From NCBI RefSeq assembly GCF_000517405.1, contig NZ_CP006568.1:2356001-2420000 (forward strand): a DNA stretch of 64,000 bases, given 5' to 3'. The position numbers and the translations under genes are program-made. The DNA comes from Candidatus Sodalis pierantonius str. SOPE (lineage in GTDB: Bacteria > Pseudomonadota > Gammaproteobacteria > Enterobacterales > Enterobacteriaceae). Positions 9,377-18,655 of this stretch are shown one piece after another (the stretch's first letter is position 1; each line of letters starts with the position of its first letter). The notes beneath the pieces were generated by a model. The model worked only from the letters and a program-made list of their open reading frames with translations. It was not told the origin of the DNA and ran no database searches.

Positions 9377-10909
9377 ATGCGTATTGGTGTACCAAAAGAA
9401 CGCGTTGCCAACGAAGCCCGGGTCGCCGCCACGCCTAAAACCGTCGAGCAATTGCTTAAGCTGGGTTTTAGTGTCGCGGTGGAAAACGGCGCCGGTACAT
9501 TGGCGAGTTTCGAGGATGCCGCGTTTGTTGCGGCGGGTGCGACGTTGATAAATACCTCTGAAGTTTGGCAGTCCGATATCATTCTTAAAGTCAATGCGCC
9601 GACCGAGGATGAAATTGCCCTGCTGAAAAGCGGCACGACGTTGATAAGTTTTATTTGGCCGGTGCAAAATGCCGACCTGCTGACGGCCCTGCGCGCCAAA
9701 AACGTCACCGTCATGGCGATGGACGCTGTGCCGCGTATTTCGCGTGCGCAGTCGCTAGATGCCCTGAGCTCGATGGCCAATATTGCCGGCTACCGCGCCA
9801 TCGTTGAGGCCGCCCATGAATTCGGCCGCTTCTTTACCGGCCAGATTACCGCGGCGGGTAAAGTGCCGCCGGCGAAAGTGATGGTGATCGGCGCCGGCGT
9901 CGCAGGGCTGGCCGCCATCGGCACCGCCGGCAGCCTCGGCGCCGTGGTGCGCGCTTTCGATACTCGTCCCGAGGTGAAAGAACAGGTGCAAAGTATGGGC
10001 GCAGAGTTCCTCGAGCTGGAGTTTAAAGAGGAGGCGGGCGGTTCCGATGGTTACGCCAAGGTAATGTCTGACGCCTTTATCAAAGCCGAAATGGCGCTGT
10101 TCGCCGCGCAGGCGCAAGATGTCGATATTATCGTCACCACAGCATTGATTCCGGGCAAGCCGGCCCCCCGTCTTATCACCAAAGAGATGGTCGCCAGCAT
10201 GAATCCGGGCAGCGTTATTGTCGATCTGGCGGCGCAAACCGGCGGCAACTGTGAGCTGACCGTGGCGGACCAGGTGACGGTGACCGATAACGGCGTGCGA
10301 ATTATCGGCTATACCGATTTGCCCAGCCGGTTGCCCACCCAGTCCTCCCAGCTGTACGCCACTAATTTGATAAACCTGTTAAAACTGCTCTGTAAAGAGA
10401 AGAATGGCGATATTGTGGTGGATTTTGACGACGTCGTTATCCGCGGCGTTACTGTTATCCGTGACGGCGAATTAACCTGGCCGGCCCCGCCTATCACCGT
10501 GTCCGCTCAGCCGAAGCCGGCGCAGGCTGCCCCGGCGGCAACGCCCGCAGCGCCGCCCCGGCCGGCGTCGCCGCTGCGTAAATATGGGCTTATCGCCGTG
10601 GCTATCGTGTTATTTGGCGCCCTGGCGAATGCGGCCCCGCGCGATTTCTTATCGCACTTTACGGTGTTTGCCCTGGCATGCGTCGTGGGTTATTACGTCG
10701 TCTGGAATGTCAGCCATGCGCTGCACACCCCGTTAATGTCGGTCACCAATGCGATTTCAGGCATTATTGTCGTTGGCGCGTTATTACAAATCGGCGATGG
10801 CGGATGGGTCTCTTTCCTGTCGTTTATTGCCGTGCTGATTGCCAGCATCAATATCTTTGGTGGTTTCACCGTCACTCAGCGCATGCTGAAAATGTTTCGT
10901 AAAAATTAA
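9377..10909 (+). CDS. pntA: NAD(P) transhydrogenase subunit alpha
   Basis: PntA (510 aa, E. coli 510) carries the NAD(H)-binding domain I in the cytoplasm and, at the C-terminus, part of the membrane domain II (about 4 helices from residue 405). With PntB it couples proton entry to transfer of hydride from NADH to NADP+. The start MRIGVPKE is the family N-terminus and AAGGGAAAG precedes it. The nucleotide-binding GAGVAGLAAIGTAGSLGA loop is at about residue 174. A Pro/Ala-rich linker (PKPAQAAPAATPAAPPRP) joins the two domains. pntB follows 10 bases later. No lesion is seen. Confidence 0.97.
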   Translation: MRIGVPKERVANEARVAATPKTVEQLLKLGFSVAVENGAGTLASFEDAAFVAAGATLINTSEVWQSDIILKVNAPTEDEIALLKSGTTLISFIWPVQNADLLTALRAKNVTVMAMDAVPRISRAQSLDALSSMANIAGYRAIVEAAHEFGRFFTGQITAAGKVPPAKVMVIGAGVAGLAAIGTAGSLGAVVRAFDTRPEVKEQVQSMGAEFLELEFKEEAGGSDGYAKVMSDAFIKAEMALFAAQAQDVDIIVTTALIPGKPAPRLITKEMVASMNPGSVIVDLAAQTGGNCELTVADQVTVTDNGVRIIGYTDLPSRLPTQSSQLYATNLINLLKLLCKEKNGDIVVDFDDVVIRGVTVIRDGELTWPAPPITVSAQPKPAQAAPAATPAAPPRPASPLRKYGLIAVAIVLFGALANAAPRDFLSHFTVFALACVVGYYVVWNVSHALHTPLMSVTNAISGIIVVGALLQIGDGGWVSFLSFIAVLIASINIFGGFTVTQRMLKMFRKN

Positions 10910-10919
10910 GGGGTGAACC

Positions 10920-12305
10920 ATGTCTGCAGGACTCGTCACAGTGGCTTATATCGTCGCCGCCATTTTATTTATTTGTAGCCTGGCGGGGCTATCTAAACAC
11001 GAAACATCGCGACAGGGTAACCTGTTTGGCATTACCGGGATGGCTATCGCGCTCATCGCGACGGTGTTGGGACCCCATGCCGGCAATGTCGGCTGGATCA
11101 TTGTTGCCATGGTCATCGGCGGCGCCATTGGGGTGTATTTGGCGCGCAAGGTAGAAATGACCGAGATGCCGGAGCTGGTAGCGATTTTGCACAGCTTCGT
11201 CGGCTTGGCGGCGGTATTGGTCGGCTTTAATAGTTATCTGGAGCACGACGCAATTACTAATGCGGTCATGGAGAATATCCATTTAACCGAGGTTTTCCTG
11301 GGGATCTTTATCGGTGCGGTGACCTTCACCGGCTCGATCGTGGCGTTTGGCAAGCTGCACGGGAAAATCTCATCCCGTCCGCTGATGTTGCCGCGGCGCC
11401 ATCAAATGAACCTCGCGGCGCTGGTGATTTCGTTTTTACTGCTGATACTTTTCGTGCACAGCGACAATATCGGCCTGCAGGTGCTGGCGCTGTTGTTGAT
11501 GACCCTCATCGCCCTGGCGTTCGGCTGGCACCTGGTCGCCTCCATTGGTGGCGCCGATATGCCGGTAGTGGTTTCCATGCTTAACTCCTATTTCGGCTGG
11601 GCGGCGGCGGCGGGTTTCATGCTGAGCAACGATCTGCTGAACGTCACCGGCGCGCTGGTGGGATCGTCCGGTGCCATCCTCTCCTACATCATGTGTAAAG
11701 CGATGAACCGCTCCTTTATCAGCGTCATCGCCGGCGGGTTTGGTAACGACAGCAGCGCCGGCGATCCCGAAGCCAAAATGGGGGAATATCGTGAAACCAC
11801 GGCGGAGGAGGTGGCCGAATTGCTGAAAAATTCCAGCTCGGTCATCATCACTCCCGGCTACGGCATGGCGGTGGCGCAGGCGCAATATCCGGTACACGAT
11901 ATCACCGCCAAGCTGTGGCAGCGCGGCGTCAATGTGCGTTTTGGCATCCATCCGGTGGCGGGGCGCTTGCCGGGCCATATGAATGTACTGTTGGCGGAGG
12001 CGAAGGTGCCTTACGATATCGTGTTGGAGATGGATGAAATCAATGATGATTTCAGCGCCACCGATACCGTGTTGGTCATCGGCGCCAACGATACCGTCAA
12101 CCCGGCGGCGCAAGACGATCCGCGCAGTCCCATCGCGGGAATGCCGGTGTTGGAGGTGTGGAAAGCGCACAACGTCGTGGTCTTTAAGCGTTCGATGAAT
12201 ACCGGCTACGCCGGAGTACAAAATCCGCTGTTCTTCAAAGACAATACGCAAATGCTGTTTGGCGATGCCAAGCAGGGCGTAGAAGCGATTTTGCGCGCGC
12301 TTTAA
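10920..12305 (+). CDS. pntB: NAD(P) transhydrogenase subunit beta
   Basis: PntB (461 aa, E. coli 462) has about nine membrane helices (residues 1-260) and the NADP(H)-binding domain III at the C-terminus (motif GYGMAVAQAQ, about 317). It forms the proton channel with PntA. It starts ATG 10920 with AAGGGG just before it and is cotranscribed with pntA. The frame is intact. Its 3' end overlaps the last 71 bases of the converging SDR frame, which suggests that the SDR frame, not pntB, is extended. Confidence 0.97.
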   Translation: MSAGLVTVAYIVAAILFICSLAGLSKHETSRQGNLFGITGMAIALIATVLGPHAGNVGWIIVAMVIGGAIGVYLARKVEMTEMPELVAILHSFVGLAAVLVGFNSYLEHDAITNAVMENIHLTEVFLGIFIGAVTFTGSIVAFGKLHGKISSRPLMLPRRHQMNLAALVISFLLLILFVHSDNIGLQVLALLLMTLIALAFGWHLVASIGGADMPVVVSMLNSYFGWAAAAGFMLSNDLLNVTGALVGSSGAILSYIMCKAMNRSFISVIAGGFGNDSSAGDPEAKMGEYRETTAEEVAELLKNSSSVIITPGYGMAVAQAQYPVHDITAKLWQRGVNVRFGIHPVAGRLPGHMNVLLAEAKVPYDIVLEMDEINDDFSATDTVLVIGANDTVNPAAQDDPRSPIAGMPVLEVWKAHNVVVFKRSMNTGYAGVQNPLFFKDNTQMLFGDAKQGVEAILRAL

Positions 12306-13128
12306 TCGTTAGCCCAGCCGGCCGGCCCCGTATTTCTTTCGGTGGCCGGCCTGTAGGTTGACGCGCTGCCGGCTGTAATGGGTAACGCTTATCGTAGCGT
12401 GCCGCCAGCTGCGGCGACTGGGCGCCAAAGGCCGCCAGGTTGGCCTTGAATACATTCGCCAGTAGTGTGGCGTTCTCAACCCCCGGCGCACAGAGCACTT
12501 CCCCCAAATCAAGGGCGCGCAGGCTGGCGGTGACCACATTATCCGCACTCATTCGCGCTAATGCGCTCAAATCCATCCCCTGACGTTCATGAAATTCGGT
12601 GGCGACGATGCTGGGACAAAGCGCCTGGACGCGCAGGCCGGCGGAGCCCAGCTCTTCGTGCAGCGCCAATGACATGGACACCAGATGGGAAATGGTGGCG
12701 ACATAGATGGCGCGCCCGGGCGCTTGCCCGGGCGGGGCCGTTGCGCCAAACGCCAGCATCCCCGCCACGGCGGCATGCGCCACCAGGGTGGGCGCGATAC
12801 ACTTCACCTGAAGTAATTCGCTTGCTTTCTCCGGCGGCAGCGTCGTGAAGGGCATATAATGGGCCCCGCCGGCATTGTTGATAAGCAATGTCAAAGGCTC
12901 CCGTCGGCATAATTCGGCCACGGCGGCAATACCGGCCGCGGAAGCCAGATCTGCTACGACCGGGCGGATGTTGACGGCGGGAAATTCGGCAGCCAGTGCG
13001 TCCAAACGTTGTTGGCGGCGTCCCACGACAATCATGGGGTCCCCCCGGGCGGCCCGCCGGCGGGCAAAGGAAAGGCCGATGCCCGAAGAGGCGCCGGTGA
13101 CCAGCGCTAAAGGTGTCAGGCTTTGCAT
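12235..13128 (-). CDS. Short-chain dehydrogenase/reductase, probably degenerating
   Basis: Classical SDR fold with cofactor motif TGASSGIG (about residue 12), VADLAS and NNAGG. The start MQSLTPLALVTG (13128) has AGGAGA upstream in the divergent spacer. Three oddities suggest decay. The catalytic Tyr-x3-Lys reads YVATI, so the Lys is replaced by Ile. The segment that normally holds the catalytic Ser and the preceding strand appears shortened (GMLAFGATAPP). The C-terminus runs on into pntB by 71 bases, as if the old stop was lost. Divergent from a broken LysR gene that may have controlled it. Substrate unknown. Confidence 0.75.
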   Translation of the reverse strand: MQSLTPLALVTGASSGIGLSFARRRAARGDPMIVVGRRQQRLDALAAEFPAVNIRPVVADLASAAGIAAVAELCRREPLTLLINNAGGAHYMPFTTLPPEKASELLQVKCIAPTLVAHAAVAGMLAFGATAPPGQAPGRAIYVATISHLVSMSLALHEELGSAGLRVQALCPSIVATEFHERQGMDLSALARMSADNVVTASLRALDLGEVLCAPGVENATLLANVFKANLAAFGAQSPQLAARYDKRYPLQPAARQPTGRPPKEIRGRPAGLTIKARAKSLLRPAWHRQTAFAYCL

Positions 13129-13432
13129 GTTTTCTCTCCTGTTTATAGGGAACCGTTGCGGAATGCGTCGCCTCGTCGGCGGCGGGCCGGCGAACGGCAG
13201 CGGCCGGCCGTTTGGCATTTCCCCGTCACTGCCCGGCATTGTAGCGTGGCATCAAAGTGGGCGGTATCCTACCGCCGGTGTACAGAGTGTTCGTTTTTAC
13301 GTACACTCAGCGCGGAGGGCAAACGCGGAAAGAACGGTATTAAGCGCTTGGGCATCCTGCGCTGTGCGTCGCGCGCAGGTGAGAGGCGCCACCTACGTTT
13401 AATGGCTGGCAGCGGCGCCAGGGGAGCGAAAA
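13129..13432. promoter_or_regulatory. Divergent SDR/LysR control region
   Basis: This 304-base spacer between divergent genes contains inverted arms GTGTAC (13278-13283) and GTACAC (13301-13306) around an AT-rich core. That is the position and shape of a LysR operator, but LysR sites usually have the T-N11-A form and this is only a candidate. No gene is seen. Confidence 0.35.
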
Positions 13433-14330
13433 GTGACAAAAAGGGCAACGGACAGGCTGAGCGATTTGAAAGCGTTTGCCGCCGTAGCGCAGGCCGGCGG
13501 CTTTCGTCAGGCGGCGCGCGCGTTGCACGTCAGTCCCTCCGGCCTCAGCGATGCGGTGCGGCGGCTCGAAAGCTACTTGGGCGTACGCCTGCTTCACCGC
13601 ACGACGCGCAGCATATTGCCGACGGAAAAAGGGAAACAGCTGCTGGAGCGCATTGGTCCCGCTTTCGCTGAACTCGCGCAAGCGCTGGAAGCCGCCACCT
13701 CATCGAGCAATCGGCCCGCGGGTACGCTGCGTCTTACCGTACCGGTTAATGTCTCCCGCTTGGTGCTGCCTCAACTTCTTGCGCTTTTTCTCAAACGCTA
13801 TCCAGACATCAAGGTTGAGGTGATGGCGGAAAGCGGCATTGTCGATTTCCTGTCCGCGGGGTGCGATGCGGGGATCCGTTATGACGATTGGCTTGAGCAG
13901 GATATGATTGCCGTCCCCGTGGGACCGCGCCAACAACGTTTCGCCACGGCGGCGTCGCCGGCCTACCTTGACCGGCACGGCCGCCCTCGTCATCCCCAGG
14001 ATTTGATGAAAATGGAATGTTTGCGCAGCCGGTTCGACGGGGAAAATCTGGAAATATGGCACTATTGATCTACAGTGCCGGCACCGCAACCGATCTCGGC
14101 GTCGCCTCGGCGGTCGCCGGGCTGGGGGTCATCTCTATCTATTTGAAACCTGGCTGCACCCCGCGATTGACAGCGGCGAACTTGAACCGGTGCTGCAACC
14201 CTGGTGGCACACCTTTTCCGGGCCTTATCTTTATTATTCCGGCCGCAGGCTGGTCCCGCCGCCGCTGCGCGCGTTTATTGATTTTATTCAATCTACAAAG
14301 GATGCCGTTGCGTCATTTCCTGACCGGTAA
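13433..14330 (+). pseudogene. LysR-family transcriptional regulator, frameshifted
   Basis: The N-terminal winged helix is clear (FAAVAQAGGFRQAARALHVS, SGLSDAVRRLESYLGVRLLHRTTR), followed by the effector domain (LRLTVPVNVSRLVLPQLL). The first frame stops at 14068 after GENLEIWHY. The remaining effector domain continues after one or more indels: the tail FETWLHPAIDSGELEPVL ends at TAA 14328-14330 in another frame. LysR of the AaeR/DmlR type acting on the divergent SDR gene is plausible. The DNA-binding half could still be made, but without a complete effector domain. Confidence 0.85.
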
Positions 14331-14623
14331 ATAACGTCGTCCTTAAAGGCAGAGGTGTCAGCCGCAAATCGGCCGCTTAGCGGGGCGCTCAATCAAGGGC
14401 CGCCAACGCTTGCGGCCTCGTTTCCCTCCTACCTACGTCAGTGCGCAACGCAATCCCCCGCCGTTGACCGAGCAGGGTTCGGCATCATAACCGGCGATAA
14501 AAGTATAATTTCCTGCAAACGGCCGGCAAAATAAAATTTACTCCTCCCTTATCGGAAATAAGCACTACAGTTTATTAGCGTATTTTCGGGTTCTCTATGC
14601 CGCCGGTTTTTCATCCGGCCGGT

Positions 14624-15623
14624 CGCTTTGTTGAATAAATCCGAAATTTGTGACGACTTCCTCCCTATCAGGGCGATTGTTACATGATGCGGACGCTGTT
14701 TGGCATTCCTAACAGTGTGATCCGGTTAAGTGCTTTAACCATTGCCATTGCCTCACCTACCTGCGCGTCATAGTCATGCAGACTCAGATGACCACCCAGA
14801 AGTGTTTTAAACCGGAACATGGCCGTTTCAACCAGTGAACGCCGGTGATAACCTACTTTCTTTTTCCAGGTATCGTTATTGCCGCTCAGATGCTGATTTG
14901 CCACCGCATGGTTACGCTCATGATATCGAGCTGGCCAATATTGCGCACCACTTCGCGGTGGGATAAGCGGCTTTATTTTTTTCCTCAGCAGAACATCATG
15001 ACAGTAACGCGTATCGTAAGCACTGTCAGCCGACGCTTCCCTGATTTTCCGGTGGGTTTGGTTAATCAGCCCGGGCAGCGCCTGCGCATCTGTCGTACCG
15101 CTTAGCGATAAATCGGCACAGATAATTTCATGTGTCACTCTATCTACTGCCAGATGAAGCTTGCGCCATACTCTGCGCCTCTCAGCCCCATGCTGCCTGA
15201 CTTTCCATTCGCCTTCGCCGAAGACTTTCAGGCCGGTGCCATCGATGACCAGGTGTGAGATTTCGCCGCGGGTTGGCGTTTTTATGCTGATGTCGACGGT
15301 TTTTGCTCGCCGGCTGACCAGAGAGTAATCTGGGCAGCGCAGCGACAGCCCCATCAGTTTAAAAATCGAGTCAACGAAACCCTGTAACGCCCGGAGCGAA
15401 AGGTTAAACACGCGCTTTATCATCAGAACCGTGGTAATGGCCATATCGGTGTAGTGAAGCGGCCGGCCACGATGTTCAGGTGGTGTACTCTCAGTCCATG
15501 CAGCAATGGCTGACTCATCAAGCCATACTGTCAGGTCCCCCCGCTGCCTGAGCGCATTGTTATATGCGGGCCAGTTGGTAATTTTAAACTTTTGCTTTGC
15601 CATGGGGACCTGATGTTGAAACG
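14624..15623 (-). mobile_element. IS903-like element, copy 2, truncated by an IS256-type element
   Basis: The right terminal repeat starts at 14624 (CGCTTTGTTGAATAAATC). The other end is cut at 15623, 55 bases short, exactly where an IS256-type left end (GAGCCTGTTTAG) begins. The transposase gene is complete, but one terminal repeat is lost so this copy cannot move by itself. The 293-base gap from the LysR pseudogene (14331-14623) shows nothing recognisable. Confidence 0.92.
14680..15603 (-). CDS. IS903-like transposase (IS5 family), intact
   Basis: 307 residues, the length of IS903 transposase. It begins MAKQKFKITNW at 15603. DDE catalytic residues are placed as in the family: Asp in VIDGTGLK, Asp in ADSAYDT, Glu in LVETAMFRFK. 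It differs from the other copies at a few residues (for example R for S in AVDRVTHE, V for A in HDVLLRK, V for A in LVETAMF). It is probably still functional as a protein. Confidence 0.95.
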   Translation of the reverse strand: MAKQKFKITNWPAYNNALRQRGDLTVWLDESAIAAWTESTPPEHRGRPLHYTDMAITTVLMIKRVFNLSLRALQGFVDSIFKLMGLSLRCPDYSLVSRRAKTVDISIKTPTRGEISHLVIDGTGLKVFGEGEWKVRQHGAERRRVWRKLHLAVDRVTHEIICADLSLSGTTDAQALPGLINQTHRKIREASADSAYDTRYCHDVLLRKKIKPLIPPRSGAQYWPARYHERNHAVANQHLSGNNDTWKKKVGYHRRSLVETAMFRFKTLLGGHLSLHDYDAQVGEAMAMVKALNRITLLGMPNSVRIM

Positions 15624-15665
15624 GAGCCTGTTTAGAAATTTGTGTATTTGCCTGATTTTGATATG

Positions 15666-16720
15666 CGCTGTGTTGAATAAATCCGAAATTTGTGACGACT
15701 TCCTCCCTATCAGAGCGATTGTTACATGATGCGGACGCTGTTTGGCATTCCTAACAGCGTGATCCGGTTAAGCGCTTTGACCATTGCCATAGCCTCACCT
15801 ACCTGCGCGTCATAGTCATGCAGACTCAGATGACCACCCAGAAGTGTTTTAAACCGGAACATGGCCGTTTCAGCCAGTGAACGCCGGTGATAACCTACTT
15901 TCTTTTTCCAGGTATCGTTATTGCCGCTCAGATGCTGATTTGCCACCGCATGGTTACGCTCATGGTATCGAGCTGGCCAATATTGCGCACCACTTCGCGG
16001 TGGGATAAGAGGCTTTATTTTTTTCCTCAGCAGAGCATCATGACAGTAACGCGTATCGTAAGCACTGTCAGCCGACGCTTCCCTGATTTTCCGGTGGGTT
16101 TGGTTAATCAGCCCGGGCAGCGCCTGCGCATCTGTCGTACCGCTTAGCGATAAATCGGCACAGATAATTTCATGTGTCACGCTATCTACTGCCAGATGAA
16201 GCTTGCGCCATACTCTGCGCCTCTCAGCCCCATGCTGCCTGACTTTCCATTCGCCTTCGCCGAAGACTTTCAGGCCGGTGCCATCGATGACCAGGTGTGA
16301 GATTTCGCCGCGGGTTGGCGTTTTTATGCTGATGTCGACGGTTTTTGCTCGCCGGCTGACCAGAGAGTAATCTGGGCAGCGCAGCGACAGCCCCATCAGT
16401 TTAAAAATCGAGTCAACGAAACCCTGTAACGCCCGGAGCGAAAGGTTAAACACGCGCTTTATCATCAGAACCGTGGTAATGGCCATATCGGTGTAGTGAA
16501 GCGGCCGGCCACGATGTTCAGGTGGTGTACTCTCAGTCCATGCAGCAATGGCTGACTCATCAAGCCATACTGTCAGGTCCCCCCGCTGCCTGAGCGCATT
16601 GTTATATGCGGGCCAGTTGGTAATTTTAAACTTTTGCTTTGCCATGGGGACCTGATGTTGAAACGAATGTAGTGATCAGAGCCGCCAGTCACCTAAAAGT
16701 TCGATTTATTCAACAAAGCC
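15666..16720 (-). mobile_element. IS903-like element, copy 3, inserted inside IS256 copy A
   Basis: A full 1055-bp copy flanked by the 9-bp target duplication TTTGATATG, which is IS256 sequence. One terminal repeat has a T-to-G change (CGCTGTGTTGAATAAATC). The insertion point is 42 bases inside the IS256 left end. It is therefore the newest event in this pile apart from possible rearrangements around copy B. Confidence 0.95.
15722..16645 (-). CDS. IS903-like transposase, intact
   Basis: 307 residues starting MAKQKFKITNW at 16645, with all DDE residues (VIDGTGLK, ADSAYDT, LAETAMFRFK). Nearly identical to the other copies; it has complete flanking terminal repeats apart from one mismatch, so this element could be mobile. 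Confidence 0.95.
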   Translation of the reverse strand: MAKQKFKITNWPAYNNALRQRGDLTVWLDESAIAAWTESTPPEHRGRPLHYTDMAITTVLMIKRVFNLSLRALQGFVDSIFKLMGLSLRCPDYSLVSRRAKTVDISIKTPTRGEISHLVIDGTGLKVFGEGEWKVRQHGAERRRVWRKLHLAVDSVTHEIICADLSLSGTTDAQALPGLINQTHRKIREASADSAYDTRYCHDALLRKKIKPLIPPRSGAQYWPARYHERNHAVANQHLSGNNDTWKKKVGYHRRSLAETAMFRFKTLLGGHLSLHDYDAQVGEAMAMVKALNRITLLGMPNSVRIM

Positions 16721-16759
16721 TTTGATATGTTCAATCCAACATCAAAAACAGGTTAATTT

Positions 16760-17018
16760 ATGGACGAAAAACAGTTGCAGGCTCTGGCTAACGAACTGGC
16801 CAAAAATCTCAAAACCCCTGAAGATCTCAGTCACTTCGATCGGCTGCTGAAAAAAATCAGCGTCGAAGCAGCTCTCAATGCCGAAATGACCCATCACCTC
16901 GGCTACGATAAAAATCAGCCTAAACCGGGGACCAACGCCCGCAACGGCTATTCCACAAAAACCGTTACCACTGGCGATGGCCCGCTGGCGCTGCGTACTC
17001 CGCGCGATCGTGACGGTT
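16760..17018 (+). pseudogene. IS256-family transposase fragment (copy A), N-terminal 86 residues
   Basis: Starts MDEKQLQALANELAKNL as in the complete copies and runs to RTPRDRDG, where copy B begins. All catalytic residues are missing. The stop codon TGA is formed by the junction. Confidence 0.92.
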
Positions 17019-18336
17019 GACCCTGTACACGATTCTGTGTAAATGCCTTTTCTCAGAAGTGACCGTCCAGGCGGTCACCGAACTCGATAATAAAGCGGCT
17101 CATTGCCATGCGCCAGTCCCTCAAAGGCATTATCCATTTCTGTGAAGCCGCCTGTATCGCCAGCCACACCACCTTTTTCACTGCGTCGTCGGTCGGGAAC
17201 ACCTTGCGCTTTTTAATGGCATGCCGGATCACGCTGTTTAACGACTCGATGGCGTTGGTCGTGTAGATCACCTTGCGGATGTCCGTTGGGTAGGCAAAGA
17301 ACGTGGCCAGATTGGCCCAGTTTGCCTGCCAGCTTCGACTTATTTGCGGGTAGCGGATGTCCCAGGCACTGGAGAACGCTTCCAGCGCCTGCAAGCCGGC
17401 TTCTTCCGTAGGGGCCTGATAGATAGCTTTCAGGTCGCGGGTGACGGCCTTGTAGTCCTTCCAGGAGACGAACCGCAGGCTGTTGCGCACCATATGCACG
17501 ATACACAGCTGGAGCCGCGCCTTCGGATACACCGCGTTAATAGCGTCAGGGAAGCCTTTCAGCCCGTCTACGCAGGCGATAAGGATATCGTTCAGGCCGC
17601 GGTTTTTCAGCTCTGTCAGCACGTTCAGCCAGAACTTTGCGCCTTCATTTTCGGCCAGCCACATACCTCTAGCAACTCTTTCTGGCCTTCGGATGTTGAT
17701 GCCCAGCGCCAGGAACACAGATTTGTTGATGATGCGGCTGTTCTGCCGGACTTTTATAACGATACAGTCAAGATAAACAATGGGATAGACTGCATCCAGA
17801 GGCCGGTTTTGCCATTCGACAACCTGCTCCATGACCGCATCGGTGACCTTTGAGACCAGCGCCGGCGAGGCATCGGCGTTATACAGCTCTTTGAACGCGG
17901 CGGCGATCTCGCGGGTGGTCATCCCTTTGGCGTACAACGATAAAATCTGGTTATCCATCCCGGTAATCCGGGTCTGGTTCTTCTTCACCAGTTGCGGTTC
18001 AAAGGAACCGTCACGATCGCGCGGAGTACGCAGCGCCAACGGGCCATCGCCAGTGGTAACGGTTTTTGTGGAATAGCTGTTGCGGGCGTTGGTCCCCGGT
18101 TTAGGCTGATTTTTATCGTAGCCGAGGTGATGGGTCATTTCGGCATTGAGAGCTGCTTCGACGCTGATTTTTTTCAGCAGCCGATCGAAGTGACCGAGAT
18201 CTTCAGGGGTTTTGAGATTTTTGGCCAGTTCGTTAGCCAGAGCCTGCAACTGTTTTTCGTCCATAAATTAACCTGTTTTTGATGTTGGATTGAACATATC
18301 AAAATCAGGCAAATACACAAATTTCTAAACAGGCTC
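17019..18336 (-). mobile_element. IS256-family element, copy B
   Basis: Terminal sequences GACCCTGTACACGATTCTGTG (right end, 17019) and complement of GAGCCTGTTTAGAAATTTGTG (left end, to 18336) are imperfect inverted repeats. The element is 1318 bp because of three inserted bases in the transposase gene. The 8 bases on each side (TGACGGTT and TGTGACTC) are not duplicates, so the copy no longer sits between the two halves of its target. Confidence 0.93.
17053..18264 (-). CDS. IS256-family transposase (copy B) with compensated frameshifts
   Basis: 403 residues against 402 in copy C. DDE residues are in YLDCIV, CVDGLKGFP and NAIESLNS. Compared with copy C, one base is added near 17691 and two near 17668. 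Together they restore the frame but replace the segment NIEGQKELLGMW by NIRRPERVARGMW. This lies between the first and second catalytic Asp. The protein is full length, but whether it works is uncertain. Confidence 0.85.
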   Translation of the reverse strand: MDEKQLQALANELAKNLKTPEDLGHFDRLLKKISVEAALNAEMTHHLGYDKNQPKPGTNARNSYSTKTVTTGDGPLALRTPRDRDGSFEPQLVKKNQTRITGMDNQILSLYAKGMTTREIAAAFKELYNADASPALVSKVTDAVMEQVVEWQNRPLDAVYPIVYLDCIVIKVRQNSRIINKSVFLALGINIRRPERVARGMWLAENEGAKFWLNVLTELKNRGLNDILIACVDGLKGFPDAINAVYPKARLQLCIVHMVRNSLRFVSWKDYKAVTRDLKAIYQAPTEEAGLQALEAFSSAWDIRYPQISRSWQANWANLATFFAYPTDIRKVIYTTNAIESLNSVIRHAIKKRKVFPTDDAVKKVVWLAIQAASQKWIMPLRDWRMAMSRFIIEFGDRLDGHF

Positions 18337-18655
18337 TGTGACTCCCCAATCAGCTGTATCTCCGCAGAAAATGGGGAGTCGCTGGAGAAGCGAAAATAGA
18401 TCTGTGTGGCCGTCAAAATCCGTAATCTAACCTGTGGTCAGGTCAAACACGGAACCGGAGTTGTCAGGACGAAGTTTGGCTAAATCGGGAGCAGAAATCT
18501 CTCGATGCATAACTTAACAGATACGATAACTACATTGACGTCTACCTTAGCTATAAATTTTGTAACCACTTCTGGACTGTCCAAAATAGCTATTTTTTAG
18601 GGTTTTAGGGAGTCCAGAATTGTTTGCAAATTAGTCCAGAATATTTTGCATCGCT
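18337..18655. other. Unassigned stretch with short repeats between IS256 copy B and a cut acyltransferase gene
   Basis: No gene is seen. Arms GACTCCCC (18340-18347) and GGGGAGTC (18373-18380) form a long-loop inverted repeat. AGTCCAGAAT occurs twice, 22 bases apart (18611-18620, 18633-18642), and its complement TTCTGGACT lies at 18570-18578. The last repeat is about 10 bases before the acyltransferase homology stops. It could be the end of an unrecognised mobile element or a regulator binding region. Confidence 0.5.

Larger units (their letters stand above)
15624..17018 (+). mobile_element. IS256-family element, copy A, remnant split by an IS903-like copy
   Basis: The left end (GAGCCTGTTTAG..., 15624-15665) and the first part of the transposase gene (16730-17018) belong to one element interrupted by IS903-like copy 3. 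A complete copy is 1315 bp; here only about 330 bp remain because the element stops at 17018 against the right end of copy B. It had itself inserted into IS903-like copy 2. The 9-base TTTGATATG duplication at 15657-15665 and 16721-16729 belongs to copy 3. Confidence 0.9.
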
